NCBI RefSeq assembly: GCF_006864135.1
Contig: NZ_SADV01000014.1
Coordinates: forward strand, 36,663-100,662
Direction: 5' to 3'
DNA from: Lysinibacillus sphaericus
Lineage (GTDB): Bacteria > Bacillota > Bacilli > Bacillales_A > Planococcaceae
Length of the DNA: 64,000 nt
Both the position numbers and the translations under genes were made by a program. The notes beneath the pieces were generated by a model. That model saw only the letters and a program-made list of their open reading frames with translations. It was not told the DNA's origin and did not search any database. Shown piece by piece: positions 1 through 8,736 of the stretch; positions within the stretch are counted from its first letter, which is position 1; every line of letters begins with the position of its first letter.

Positions 1-42
1 TGTATCTGAAGTAAAGCACTTTAGATACAGTATTTTTGTTTT
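1..42 (+). terminator. Intrinsic terminator of an upstream gene
   Basis: A 12-bp stem (1-12 with 18-29, one G-U pair) and a 5-base loop are followed by a T-rich tract. It probably ends transcription of a gene lying before the window. Confidence 0.7.
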
Positions 43-88
43 GGGGGTAAAAGTCGACAATATTTTGATTCATTAAAAAAGAATGGTA

Positions 89-118
89 AGCCGGAACGGA
101 AATCAACCCCACGTGATG
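89..118 (+). repeat. Family A repeat, solitary right end
   Basis: Carries the conserved right terminus CCGGAACGGAAATCAACC followed by CCACGT, as at 5160, 24690 and 37040. No matching left end is visible, so this is a remnant. Confidence 0.6.
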
Positions 119-339
119 ATGATGAGTATTCCTCTTATAAAAGAAGAATTAAACGGTCATTTTGATCATAAACCATACATTTTTTATACATACGGAAACT
201 GAAAAAGTTTTCGTAAAAAAGAATTTAATAGTTTAGTGTAGATAAAATCAGTGTGAGTGAGTTATTAATAAACTCCGGGAATAATAGGTATTTAAGAAAA
301 ATAGTATAATTATAAAAGACTGAATTTACAATAAATAGA

Positions 340-367
340 TTGACATTATTATACTAAATTTGATAAT
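340..367 (+). promoter_or_regulatory. Putative SigA promoter of the TAXI gene
   Basis: A consensus -35 TTGACA (340-345) and a weaker -10 GATAAT (362-367) are 16 bp apart, about 40 bp before the TAXI start codon. Inferred from sequence alone. Confidence 0.45.
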
Positions 368-409
368 TTTAAATAGATTCTTATTTTTAACCAAAGGGGG
401 AAGGTTACT

Positions 410-1402
410 ATGAAGAAAAAACAATTCAGGTTATTAATGCTATTAAGTGCTTTTGCGCTACTGATTTTAGCTGCATGTAGTTCTGATAGCGGAACAGGTT
501 CAAAGGACTCGAATAAAGGAGATTCGGCATCATCTGACAAGCCTAAATTTCTGAACTTATTAACAGGGGGAACGCAAGGTACTTACTATGCATTAGGTGG
601 AACGTTTGCTGATTTCATTTCTAAAGAAACAGGCATTAAAACAACTGCTGAAGTATCTCAAGCATCGGCTGCCAACATGACGGCTTTGCAAGATGGTAAA
701 GGTGAAATTGCATTTGTTCAATCGGATATTGCTTACTACGCTACTGAAGGGAAATTTATGTTTGATGGCAAAAAAATCGATTCAATTGCTGCTTTAGGTG
801 CACTTTATCCAGAAACAGTACAATTAGTAACGACTGAAGCATCAGGCATTAAATCATACGCTGATTTAAAAGGGAAAAAGGTTTCTGTAGGTGCGCCAGG
901 TTCTGGAACTTACGCAAATGCTGAACAATTACTTGAAATTCATGGTTTAACAATGGATGATATCAAAGCGCAAAACCTTGATTTCGGTGAGTCTACTGAC
1001 GGTCTTCAATCAGGCCAAATTGATGCAGCGTTTATTACTGCGGGTACGCCAACAGGTGCTGTTGAGGCATTAAATGCAACAACTAAAGTGAATATTATCG
1101 GTATGGATGCTGGCAAAGCAGATGAGTTAATCGCTAAATATCCTTACTATGCAAAAGATACAGTAACGAAAGGTACGTATGGTATTGCAAATGATACTGA
1201 AACAGTTTCAGTACTGGCGATGCTAGCGGTGAAAAAAGATCTTCCGGAAGATGTTGTTTATTCGATGACGAAAGCTATTTATGATAACTCGGGTAAAATT
1301 TCCCATGCTAAAGGGCAGTTTATCAAAGCGAAGACAGGTTTAGAGGGTATTAGTATTGATGTTCACCCAGGTGCTCAAAAATACTTCGATGAAAAGAAAT
1401 AA
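410..1402 (+). CDS. TAXI family TRAP transporter substrate-binding lipoprotein
   Basis: Extracytoplasmic solute receptor of a TRAP transporter, 330 aa. The N-terminus is a lipoprotein signal (basic MKKK, hydrophobic core, lipobox LAAC with Cys23), so it should be tethered to the outer face of the membrane. The mature part has the TAXI pattern: LTGGTQGTYYALGG near the start, then SDIAYYA and VSVGAPGSGTYANAEQLL. An AGGGGGAAGG ribosome binding site precedes the ATG. The cognate DUF1850 protein and fused permease lie downstream at 1908-4459, separated by a terminator and a repeat. Family members bind acidic compounds such as glutamate or C4 acids; the substrate here cannot be read from sequence. 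Confidence 0.92.
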   Translation: MKKKQFRLLMLLSAFALLILAACSSDSGTGSKDSNKGDSASSDKPKFLNLLTGGTQGTYYALGGTFADFISKETGIKTTAEVSQASAANMTALQDGKGEIAFVQSDIAYYATEGKFMFDGKKIDSIAALGALYPETVQLVTTEASGIKSYADLKGKKVSVGAPGSGTYANAEQLLEIHGLTMDDIKAQNLDFGESTDGLQSGQIDAAFITAGTPTGAVEALNATTKVNIIGMDAGKADELIAKYPYYAKDTVTKGTYGIANDTETVSVLAMLAVKKDLPEDVVYSMTKAIYDNSGKISHAKGQFIKAKTGLEGISIDVHPGAQKYFDEKK

Positions 1403-1470
1403 CGGAACATTTGGGTTTGGATTTTACCAAACTAGAGCTTATAGTGAGTAAAAAGTTATTTTCTTAATAC

Positions 1471-1509
1471 GAAGAGGCTCGGATTGCGTAAAGATTCGAG
1501 TCTCTTTTC
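1471..1509 (+). terminator. Terminator after the TAXI gene
   Basis: AAGAGGCTCG pairs with CGAGTCTCTT and is followed by TTCTT. It should at least attenuate transcription into the DUF1850/permease genes, so these may need a separate promoter. Confidence 0.7.
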
Positions 1510-1548
1510 TTCCATTAAGTATAAGTCGTGAGTAATGGCGAATAGCTT

Positions 1549-1890
1549 TAACTTCTTTCAGCGGGTATTCAAACACCTGTACCTGTCGCTTCGCTTTTGG
1601 TACAAAAGACATTCGCTGAAATAAAGGAACTCAGTCTAAGAACGCCTCGTCCTGCGGCAATTTAACTGTGCGAAAGCGAAGCGACAGCAACAAGGTTTTT
1701 TTCTGTGCGAAAGCGAAGCGACAGCAAGCAACAAGGTTTTTTTCTGTGCGAAAGCGAAGCGACAGCAACAACGACTGAGTGACCAACATCATGCTGCTGA
1801 CGCTGCGTTAGCACTACGCTTTCGCGCAAAAAACATTTGTTGGTCTAAACTCCGGCGGATGTCACTGAATTATGCCAGGGCATAATTGAT
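1549..1890 (+). repeat. Family B modular repeat, full copy with tandem cassette
   Basis: Begins with AACTTCTTTCAGCGGG, has the partner arm near 1612 (CGCTGAAATAAAGGAACT), and ends in a palindrome of the ATTATGCC/GGCATAAT type at 1869-1887. The middle holds three copies of a cassette containing GTGCGAAAGCGAAGCGACAG (about 1665-1775). It sits inside the TRAP operon. Other copies are at 16523, 28097, 38050, 41141 and 42311. Confidence 0.85.
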
Positions 1891-1907
1891 GTGGGGGAAC
1901 AGATGCA

Positions 1908-2423
1908 GTGCGAAAGAGAACATTAATCATTGTTTTAGCTTTTTTATGTATTTGCTTTAGTCTAGTCATTTTTCTTCCTCTTCAAAAGGTACTCGCATTT
2001 ACGGAAACACGTATAAATGATCCGATAGTGCATTATATACCACTGACAACTGAGGATACATTTGAAATTAGATATACTCACTCTATCCATAAAACGGATG
2101 TACTCGAACATTATAAATGCATAGATGGAACACGTATTCAAATGTTAGGGATGGAGTATGAAAGTTTAGCAATCGGCATGCCAAGCTATGCAGAAAAAGA
2201 TCAAACATTAACAGAACGCAATGGTAAATATTTTTTGCAGTTTGACAATGAAGTCATTGAAAATTTTACGATCTATATTGGCGATTTGGATTTAGACCTT
2301 GTATTAGCTTACGAGAATTATGAATACGATTTAAAAAAAGGCTTACAAAGGGGAAAATCCTATTTATTTGAGGTGAAGCGTTTATCGCTTTATGAACAAT
2401 GGAAAGGAGTAAGGATGAAATGA
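1908..2423 (+). CDS. DUF1850 domain protein of TRAP operon
   Basis: A 171-aa protein starting at GTG behind a GGGGGA site. It has one N-terminal membrane segment (about residues 5-28), and the rest is predicted extracytoplasmic. The pattern YTHSIHKTDVLEHY near residues 55-70 is typical of DUF1850, a family regularly encoded with TAXI-type TRAP transporters; its exact job is unknown. Its stop codon overlaps the permease start (ATGA at 2420-2423), implying translational coupling. The gene begins only 17 bp after a family B repeat ends. Confidence 0.8.
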   Translation: MRKRTLIIVLAFLCICFSLVIFLPLQKVLAFTETRINDPIVHYIPLTTEDTFEIRYTHSIHKTDVLEHYKCIDGTRIQMLGMEYESLAIGMPSYAEKDQTLTERNGKYFLQFDNEVIENFTIYIGDLDLDLVLAYENYEYDLKKGLQRGKSYLFEVKRLSLYEQWKGVRMK

Positions 2424-4459
2424 CGACACAGCATACATCGAACGACGAAGTAAAAAAAGAAGAATTCGAACAAATATCAGCTGAAGAGCAACAAGCGATA
2501 CTTGAGAAATATGATATTGAATCCAATGTCCGAACGGTATCGGGCATTATGAAGCATGTCATTTTCTTTGGATTACTAGCGTTTTCATTGTTCCAGCTTT
2601 ACACGGCAATTAAAGGCCAATTCCCAGCGCAAATTCAGCGTACGATACATTTAGGTTTTGGTTTGACCCTAATTTTCTTGCTATTCCCTGCTCGAAAAAA
2701 AGCAGCAAAGAATAAAATAGCGTGGTTCGATTATATTTTAGCGGTATTATCCATTGTTGTAGGTTCGTATTGGACAATGAATTATACAGAGCTTGTTAAT
2801 AGTAACGGTACTATTACGCAAACAGATTTTATTGTAGGTCTTATAGCTGTCGTGTTGGTGCTTGAAGCAGCCCGTCGTGCAGTAGGTATACCGATTACCA
2901 TCATTGCTATATGTTTCTTAATATATGCCTATTTCGGACCATATTTCCCGGATTTTATGGCGCACAGAGGGCAAGATATTGAGAGTATTGTTAATCTCAT
3001 GTATTTTACGACAGATGGGATTTTTGGAACACCAATTAGTGTTTCAGCCACATTTATTTTTGTATTTTTGCTTTTTGGAGCATTCCTTGTCAAAACAGGT
3101 GTTGGCCAATACTTTAATGATTTAGCGGTATCTCTTGCGGGTAAATTAATTGGTGGTCCTGCAAAAGTGGCAGTTTTTTCTAGTGCACTTCAAGGTACGA
3201 TTTCAGGAAGCTCTGTAGCGAATGTTGTAACATCTGGATCATATACGATTCCAATGATGAAAAAGCTTGGGTACCGTAAAGAGTTTGCAGGTGCGGTTGA
3301 GGCAGCGGCATCTACGGGTGGGCAGTTAATGCCTCCGATTATGGGTGCGGCAGCGTTTTTAATGGTTGAATTTATCGGTCGTGGAATAACGTATTGGGAT
3401 ATTGCGAAGGCGGCGGCGATACCTGCATTGCTTTATTTTACAGGTATTTGGATTATGACTCACTTCGAAGCGAAACGTGTAGGTTTAAAAGGCTTACGTG
3501 ATGATCAAATGCCAAATCGTCGAGAGGTATTTAAGAAAATTTACCTTCTATTACCGATAATCTCTATCATCGTTTTAATGTTAACAGGTACACCAGTCAT
3601 GCATGCAGCGCTTTACGGTATTCTTATTTCTATTGGCGTTGCTATGTTTAATAAGGAAACACGTTTAAAACCAATGGATATTATTGATGCATTAGTTGAA
3701 GGGGCTCGTACAGCACTTGGTGTTGTAGCGGCAACAGCTTGTGCGGGTATTATCGTAGGTGTTGTTGTGAAAACGGGTCTAGGCTTAAGTTTAGCTAATA
3801 GTTTAGTGGAATTAGCTGGTGGTAGTATTATTTTAACGCTAATTTTTGTGATGATTGCTTCCCTAATTCTTGGGATGGGAGCTCCGACAACAGCGAACTA
3901 TGTAATTACATCAACAATTGCTGCTCCTGCGATCGTAGCATTATTATCACCGAATACACCACAGGAGTTAGTACCAGTAGTTGTGTTATTATCGGCACAC
4001 TTCTTTGTATTCTACTTTGGTATTATTGCCGATATAACCCCGCCTGTTGCACTTGCAGCTTTTGCGGCTTCGGGAATCTCTGGTGGAGACCCAATTAAAA
4101 CAGGTGTAAACTCAGCGAAGCTTGCGATTGCAGCATTTATTATTCCGTATATGATTGTATTTTCACCGGCATTACTAATGATTGATACAACTATACCTGA
4201 AATTATATGGGTAGTAATCACGGCCATTACAGGAATGGTAGCGATAGGTGCGGGAGTAATCGGTTTCTGGTATCGCAAATTGCTTTGGTTTGAGCGCATT
4301 ATTGCCATTGCAGCTGGTTTACTACTTATCTATCCAGAAAAATTCTCGGATTGGGCTGGTTTGGCAATCTTTATTGTTATGTTTGTTATTCAATATGTAA
4401 CGCAACATAAAGGTAACGGTGATGGCGATCAAAAAAGTAAAACGAGCGCTATAGCTTAA
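2420..4459 (+). CDS. TRAP transporter fused permease (4TM/12TM)
   Basis: A 679-aa polytopic membrane protein combining the small and large TRAP permease subunits, as in TAXI-type systems. It should couple an ion gradient to uptake of the ligand delivered by the lipoprotein at 410. Multiple hydrophobic segments run from about residue 50 to 650; signature stretches are QGTISGSSVANVVTSGS and LGMGAPTTANYVI, both characteristic of DctM-like subunits. I chose ATG 2420 over ATG 2399 because AAAGGAG (2403-2409) is correctly spaced for 2420 and the upstream stop overlaps it as ATGA. Confidence 0.92.
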   Translation: MTTQHTSNDEVKKEEFEQISAEEQQAILEKYDIESNVRTVSGIMKHVIFFGLLAFSLFQLYTAIKGQFPAQIQRTIHLGFGLTLIFLLFPARKKAAKNKIAWFDYILAVLSIVVGSYWTMNYTELVNSNGTITQTDFIVGLIAVVLVLEAARRAVGIPITIIAICFLIYAYFGPYFPDFMAHRGQDIESIVNLMYFTTDGIFGTPISVSATFIFVFLLFGAFLVKTGVGQYFNDLAVSLAGKLIGGPAKVAVFSSALQGTISGSSVANVVTSGSYTIPMMKKLGYRKEFAGAVEAAASTGGQLMPPIMGAAAFLMVEFIGRGITYWDIAKAAAIPALLYFTGIWIMTHFEAKRVGLKGLRDDQMPNRREVFKKIYLLLPIISIIVLMLTGTPVMHAALYGILISIGVAMFNKETRLKPMDIIDALVEGARTALGVVAATACAGIIVGVVVKTGLGLSLANSLVELAGGSIILTLIFVMIASLILGMGAPTTANYVITSTIAAPAIVALLSPNTPQELVPVVVLLSAHFFVFYFGIIADITPPVALAAFAASGISGGDPIKTGVNSAKLAIAAFIIPYMIVFSPALLMIDTTIPEIIWVVITAITGMVAIGAGVIGFWYRKLLWFERIIAIAAGLLLIYPEKFSDWAGLAIFIVMFVIQYVTQHKGNGDGDQKSKTSAIA

Positions 4460-4576
4460 GTAATAGGTAAAAAGGGCTTACTCATGTTCTAGGTTAGTAA
4501 GTACTTTGCATGTTTACGAGGCGATGGAAGCGTGCAATGTATAAAGAACACTTTTTTATAAGTCTTACCAAGAAGG

Positions 4577-4608
4577 GAGATGTATCGAAATGATACATCT
4601 CTTTTTCT
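4577..4608 (+). terminator. Terminator of TRAP operon
   Basis: GAGATGTATC (4577-4586) pairs with GATACATCTC across a 5-base loop and is followed by TTTTT. Confidence 0.8.
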
Positions 4609-4677
4609 GATTAACTCCGAATTCAATCTAAAAAGTAGATGGTTTTTATACTTTTTATGCATAAGGAGCATCGTTTA

Positions 4678-4723
4678 TTGTTTTTTTACAAAGGTCATTG
4701 TATAATTCTTTTATCAGAAAATT
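4678..4723 (+). promoter_or_regulatory. Promoter with CodY-like box before a small ORF
   Basis: A -35 TTGTTT (4678-4683) and a perfect -10 TATAAT (4701-4706) are 17 bp apart. Directly downstream, 4709-4723 (TTTTATCAGAAAATT) matches the CodY consensus AATTTTCWGAAAATT at 12 of 15 positions, in a place suited to repression. CodY control is inferred. Confidence 0.5.
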
Positions 4724-4751
4724 CAATTAAATAAAAAGGAGGGATGATTAA

Positions 4752-4895
4752 ATGAAAAATTTGTTTAACTCAAAATTTGAAACATATTTAATGGATCAGG
4801 AACTGGAGCTTAATATGGAAGAGGAAAAAAATGAGGAGCAACTATCGATGGTGCATTATGATGAATATCCAGAAGGTTTTTTTACAAGTTTATAA
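4752..4895 (+). CDS. Small acidic protein, 47 aa, unknown function
   Basis: The ORF begins MKNLFNSKFETYLMDQELEL, is rich in Glu/Asp in the middle (EEEKNEE) and ends FFTSL. A strong AAAAAGGAGGG site sits 8 bp before the ATG, a good promoter lies at 4678-4706 and a perfect terminator follows at 4905. This complete transcription unit argues that the ORF is real. I recognise no family; there is no membrane segment or cysteine. Possible CodY control would suggest a stationary-phase or nutrient-limitation role, but this is speculation. Confidence 0.65.
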   Translation: MKNLFNSKFETYLMDQELELNMEEEKNEEQLSMVHYDEYPEGFFTSL

Positions 4896-4904
4896 TAAAT
4901 ATTT

Positions 4905-4964
4905 GAAGGACTGTGCTAAAGGTAGAAATAACTTTTAACACAGTCCTTCGTTTTTTTTTTTTTT
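4905..4964 (+). terminator. Strong terminator of small ORF
   Basis: GAAGGACTGTG (4905-4915) pairs perfectly with CACAGTCCTTC (4939-4949), followed by a 14-base T run. Confidence 0.9.
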
Positions 4965-5001
4965 CAGAAAAATTGAAAGTGATATTTGTACCCATATAAA
5001 A

Positions 5002-5192
5002 GTTGACCTTCGTTCCGACTGGGCGATTTCTTGGAGATCAGCAATAGAGGAAGAAGGCTAAAACCATCACGTCCTGTGATAATGCCTTCGACCAACACCG
5101 TGTTGGCCCGAGACGCAGCGAAGCGAAGTGGCTCACCGAACGCTCTCAGGAAAGCGCCCAGTTGGAACGGAAATCAACCCACACGTTATGGT
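5002..5192 (+). repeat. Family A repeat, near-complete copy
   Basis: The terminal arms are inverted: left GTTCCGACTGGGCG (about 5012-5025) and right CGCCCAGTTGGAACGGAAAT. Internal hairpins are ATCAC-GTCCT-GTGAT near 5068 and a CCAACA..TGTTGG palindrome near 5091. It ends just before the M20 hydrolase gene and may supply part of its leader. Confidence 0.85.
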
Positions 5193-5263
5193 CATTAGCC
5201 TCTTTTTTTTACGAAATAGTTTGCTGTATAATGGGAAACAACAATGCGTATAGAGGTGTAGTT

Positions 5264-6379
5264 ATGTCAAATGCTGTAATGTTAGAAGAGAAAATTTATC
5301 AATGGTTTGATCATTTTCATAAATACCCCGAAGTGAGTTGGAAGGAATATGAAACTACTAAAAAAATAGCGTCGATTTTAGATGAGTTAAACGTATCCTA
5401 TCGATTGTTAGGGGATGTTCCAGGGCTAATTGCGGAAATTGGTACAGGTGATGGAATTGTTGCTGTACGTGCAGATATAGATGCTTTGTGGCAAGAAGTG
5501 GATGGGAAATGGCAAGCGAACCATTCGTGTGGGCATGATGCAAATATCACAATGGTGCTTGGTGCTTTATTACTGCTGAAAGATCGACCATTGCAACATC
5601 GCGTTCGTTTTATTTTCCAGCCTGCTGAAGAACTTGGGAATGGAGCTTGTGCAGCCTTTGAACGCGGAGCAGTTGAAGGCGTATCGCATTTGTTTGGTGT
5701 TCATTTAAGACCAATTGAAGAGCTACCACTTGGCAAGGTGTCACCTGCTATCCATCATGGTGCGGCATATTTTTTAGAAGGAACAATACGAGGTACTGAT
5801 GCCCATGGTGCTAGACCTCATCAAGGTAAAAATGCAATCGATGTTATTATGGCCGTACAACAAATGCTCAATAGCATACATTTATCACCTTTCGAGCCTC
5901 ATTCGGCAAAGTTAACGAAGATTGTTGCAGATGGTGGTAGTACGAATATTATTCCAGGTACTGCGAGCTTCTCTATGGATATTCGCGCGCAACGGAATAA
6001 CCAACTAGAAGTGCTTCGTAGTCGTATTGAGTTTGGCTTAATATCGATCAAGCAACAGTTTGAGATTGATATGGAATGGGAATGGTTAGATTTCACACCT
6101 GGCGCAGAGGTTTCTTCAGTTGCCGCAAGTATGGCTAAAGACGCAATTATTGAAACGCTTGGAGAAACGCATCTAGCAGGGGAAATAACAACGCCTGGAA
6201 GTGACGATTTTCATTTTTACACAGTTAAAAAACCTGAATTAAAAGCAACAATGATTGGGATTGGTGCCGACTTAACTCCAGGATTACATCATCCAAAAAT
6301 GACTTTTGAACGAAATGCACTAATTGATGCTGCAAAGGTACTTGCTTGTGTGCTAGAAAAAAAACCTGAATATGAATAA
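5264..6379 (+). CDS. M20 family amidohydrolase/aminoacylase
   Basis: A zinc-dependent hydrolase that would release amino acids from N-acyl or peptide-like amides, 371 aa, cytosolic. Metal-site motifs are HSCGHDANITMVLGALLLL, PAEELGNGA (catalytic Glu) and the C-terminal HHPKMTF; the dimerisation lid domain lies between about residues 160 and 280. I chose ATG 5264 (MSNAVMLEEK) because AGAGGTG lies just upstream; the longer reading frame from 5162 runs through a family A repeat and has no site. It is a single gene with no close partner. The substrate is unknown; the closest functional analogies are IAA-amino acid/hippurate hydrolases. Confidence 0.88.
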   Translation: MSNAVMLEEKIYQWFDHFHKYPEVSWKEYETTKKIASILDELNVSYRLLGDVPGLIAEIGTGDGIVAVRADIDALWQEVDGKWQANHSCGHDANITMVLGALLLLKDRPLQHRVRFIFQPAEELGNGACAAFERGAVEGVSHLFGVHLRPIEELPLGKVSPAIHHGAAYFLEGTIRGTDAHGARPHQGKNAIDVIMAVQQMLNSIHLSPFEPHSAKLTKIVADGGSTNIIPGTASFSMDIRAQRNNQLEVLRSRIEFGLISIKQQFEIDMEWEWLDFTPGAEVSSVAASMAKDAIIETLGETHLAGEITTPGSDDFHFYTVKKPELKATMIGIGADLTPGLHHPKMTFERNALIDAAKVLACVLEKKPEYE

Positions 6380-6491
6380 CGATAGCGAGAGGGAGCTATA
6401 TCAAAAGTGCAAAATTTTTTTGATATATTTCCTTTTTATTTTGTTTTTTATCGAAATATATGAATATTTCGTATCGTCTATAATCGCTATT

Positions 6492-6505
6492 TGAAAGCGT
6501 TTTAT
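6492..6505. promoter_or_regulatory. Possible catabolite-responsive (cre-like) site
   Basis: TGAAAGCGTTTTAT matches the left half and centre of the CcpA cre consensus (TGWAANCGNTNWCA) but not its last two bases. It lies between the M20 gene and the NhaC relic. Weak evidence only. Confidence 0.2.
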
Positions 6506-6649
6506 TGCGCAAAAATAGTCGAAATAGCTCGAGAAGCATAAAATTTTTGCGTTGACTTTTAATTTTTCGAATATTATGCTAAAAAACATAAAAAAATATT
6601 TGCGTCTTAGAAAAGTTGAAAAGGGGATAGGTGCAAAAAAGGGGATGGA

Positions 6650-7010
6650 ATGATAAAAAAGGAGAGTGCTAGTTGGGCACTTTCTAATTTATGGAATTAT
6701 GATTATAACTATGCTTATTACGGTAGTAGTATTAGGGCAAAGTCCTCACGTTTCATTTATTGGTTGAACAACTGTAGCAGCAATTGTTGCTAAAATGCAT
6801 GGACTTAAATGGATGGAATTTGAGGAAATGATGTAAAAAGGGTATACGCTAGCTTTACCTGCCATTGTCATTATTATTTTAGTAGGATTAACTATCGGAG
6901 CATGGATCGGTAATAGAGTCGGCGTAACAATGATTTATTAAGGCTAAAATTAATTTCTCCAGCATGGTTCTAAGTAACAATTATGCTGTTATCGCAAGGG
7001 TTTATTAAAA
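6650..7010 (+). pseudogene. NhaC-type Na+/H+ antiporter relic
   Basis: Reading from 6702 gives IITMLITVVVLGQSPHVSFIG, stop, TTVAAIVAKMHGLKWMEFEE, stop, then LALPAIVIIILVGLTIGAWI ending TMIY. A frameshift is followed by LKLISPAWF near 6945. This matches the N-terminal quarter of NhaC-family antiporters (for example AVPAIVIL..GTWI). Two in-frame stops, at least one frameshift and loss of the rest show it is dead. A possible original start is ATG 6650. The intact permease gene follows at 7140. Confidence 0.65.
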
Positions 7011-7139
7011 AGAGATTTTATCATTATTATTTTAACGAAGACATTTAATTTTGATATATAACAACAGCTAGGTAAAGAAAAACTAGATTTAGTTTTCTTT
7101 TAATTGGCAACATTAAGTGTTTTTAGAAAGGATAAAAAA

Positions 7140-8639
7140 ATGGTCTTAAAAAAAGAAAATAGTATATCTCATGAAGATTCACCCATTATTATTCATCAAG
7201 AAGAACACGGTTTAAAAAAGGGTTTGAAATCTCGACATTTAACAATGATCTCGATTGGTGGAGCAATTGGTACAGGATTGTTCCTTAGTAGCGGTGCAGC
7301 AATCAGTACCGCAGGTCCAGGCGGTGCATTACTAGCATATACTTTAGTTGGAGCTATGATTTTCTTTGTGATGACAAGTTTAGGAGAACTAGCAGCATTT
7401 ATGCCTACAAGTGGTGCATTTAGTACTTATGGTACAAAATTTGTTGATCCAGCTTTTGGATTTGCAATTGGTTGGACCTACTGGTTTAATTGGGCAATGA
7501 CGATTGCAGCTGAGTTATCTGCTTCTACAATGATTATGAAATTTTGGTTTCCAAACAGCTCATCTATAGTATGGAGCGGTTCATTTTTAGCTCTTATTTT
7601 CCTATTAAATTTTCTATCCGTTAAAGGATACGGTGAAGGAGAATATTGGCTGTCATTAATTAAAGTAAGTGCAATTGTAATTTTTATTATAGTCGGCTTA
7701 CTAATGATTTTCGGTATAATGGGTGGGGAAGCAGTAGGATTCAAAAATTTTACTGTAGATGATGCACCTTTTTCAGGTGGAATTTTAGGTGTTTTTATTG
7801 TCTTTATTGCAGCAGGGTTTTCATTCCAAGGTACAGAAATTGTTGGGGTAGCTGCTGGAGAAAGCGAGAATCCAGCGAAAAATGTACCTACAGCTATTAA
7901 AAGTGTGTTTTGGAGAATTCTTCTTTTCTACGTATTTGCAATTTTAGTTATTGGGCTTATCATACCGTATACACATCCAAATTTACAAAGTGAAAATGTA
8001 ATGGTCAGTCCATTTACCATGGTATTTGAAAAAGCTGGATTTGCATTTGCTGCTTCATTAATGAATGCTGTTATTTTATCAGCAGTTTTATCAGCAGGGA
8101 ATTCAAGTTTGTATGCTTCAACACGTATGCTATACTCTATGGCTAAAGAAGGCCAGGCTCCAAAAATTTTTGGAAAGTTGAACAAACGTGGTGTTCCTGT
8201 TGCGGGTATGATATTAACATGTGCAGTCGGTATGCTTGCCTTTTTAGCTTCCTTTTTTGGGGATGGGGTAGTTTATATTTGGTTAATGAATGCAATAGGT
8301 ATAACAGGGTTTATCTTCTGGTTAGGAATCTCTGTCAGTCACTATCGATTCCGTAAAGCTTATATTGCACAAGGGTATTCGTTGGACGATTTGCCTTATA
8401 GAGCAAAATGGTTCCCGATTGGACCGATTTTTGCAATAGCATGTGGACTAATTGTAATCATTGCACAAAATTTCCAAGCGTTTATGGCTGAAGAAATAGA
8501 TTGGGGTAGTGTTATTGCAGCATATTTAGGAATCCCATTCTTCCTTTCTTTATGGTTGGGCTATAAAATCATTAAAAAAACAAAAATAGTTAATCTTAAG
8601 GATGTTGATTTTGAATTTGAAAATAATAATTTGAAATAA
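7140..8639 (+). CDS. lysP: APC family amino acid permease, LysP-like
   Basis: A 499-aa integral membrane protein with about 12 hydrophobic segments. The N-terminus GLKSRHLTMISIGGAIGTGL, then ISTAGPGGALLAY and MTSLGELAAFMPTSGAF follow E. coli LysP closely, so proton-driven uptake of lysine is the best guess; other basic or neutral amino acids remain possible. I chose ATG 7140 (AGAAAGGA 8 bp upstream) rather than the TTG at 7104. No lysine riboswitch is seen upstream. A probable lysine-degrading operon occurs at 42638-46398. Confidence 0.88.
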   Translation: MVLKKENSISHEDSPIIIHQEEHGLKKGLKSRHLTMISIGGAIGTGLFLSSGAAISTAGPGGALLAYTLVGAMIFFVMTSLGELAAFMPTSGAFSTYGTKFVDPAFGFAIGWTYWFNWAMTIAAELSASTMIMKFWFPNSSSIVWSGSFLALIFLLNFLSVKGYGEGEYWLSLIKVSAIVIFIIVGLLMIFGIMGGEAVGFKNFTVDDAPFSGGILGVFIVFIAAGFSFQGTEIVGVAAGESENPAKNVPTAIKSVFWRILLFYVFAILVIGLIIPYTHPNLQSENVMVSPFTMVFEKAGFAFAASLMNAVILSAVLSAGNSSLYASTRMLYSMAKEGQAPKIFGKLNKRGVPVAGMILTCAVGMLAFLASFFGDGVVYIWLMNAIGITGFIFWLGISVSHYRFRKAYIAQGYSLDDLPYRAKWFPIGPIFAIACGLIVIIAQNFQAFMAEEIDWGSVIAAYLGIPFFLSLWLGYKIIKKTKIVNLKDVDFEFENNNLK

Positions 8640-8699
8640 TATAAAAAATTTGGCGGTAGTGGACTAAATCTATATGATCCCATCTACTAGCTAACTGTA

Positions 8700-8736
8700 G
8701 TCTCGCAGATGCCAAAAGTATCTGCGAGACTTTTTT
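8700..8736 (+). terminator. Terminator after lysP-like gene
   Basis: GTCTCGCAGAT (8700-8710) pairs perfectly with ATCTGCGAGAC (8720-8730), followed by TTTTTT. It also separates the convergent regulator gene ending at 8735. Confidence 0.9.

Noticed and set aside
5162..5263. N-terminal extension of the M20 hydrolase
   Set aside because: The extension begins inside a family A repeat and lacks a binding site; ATG 5264 has one.
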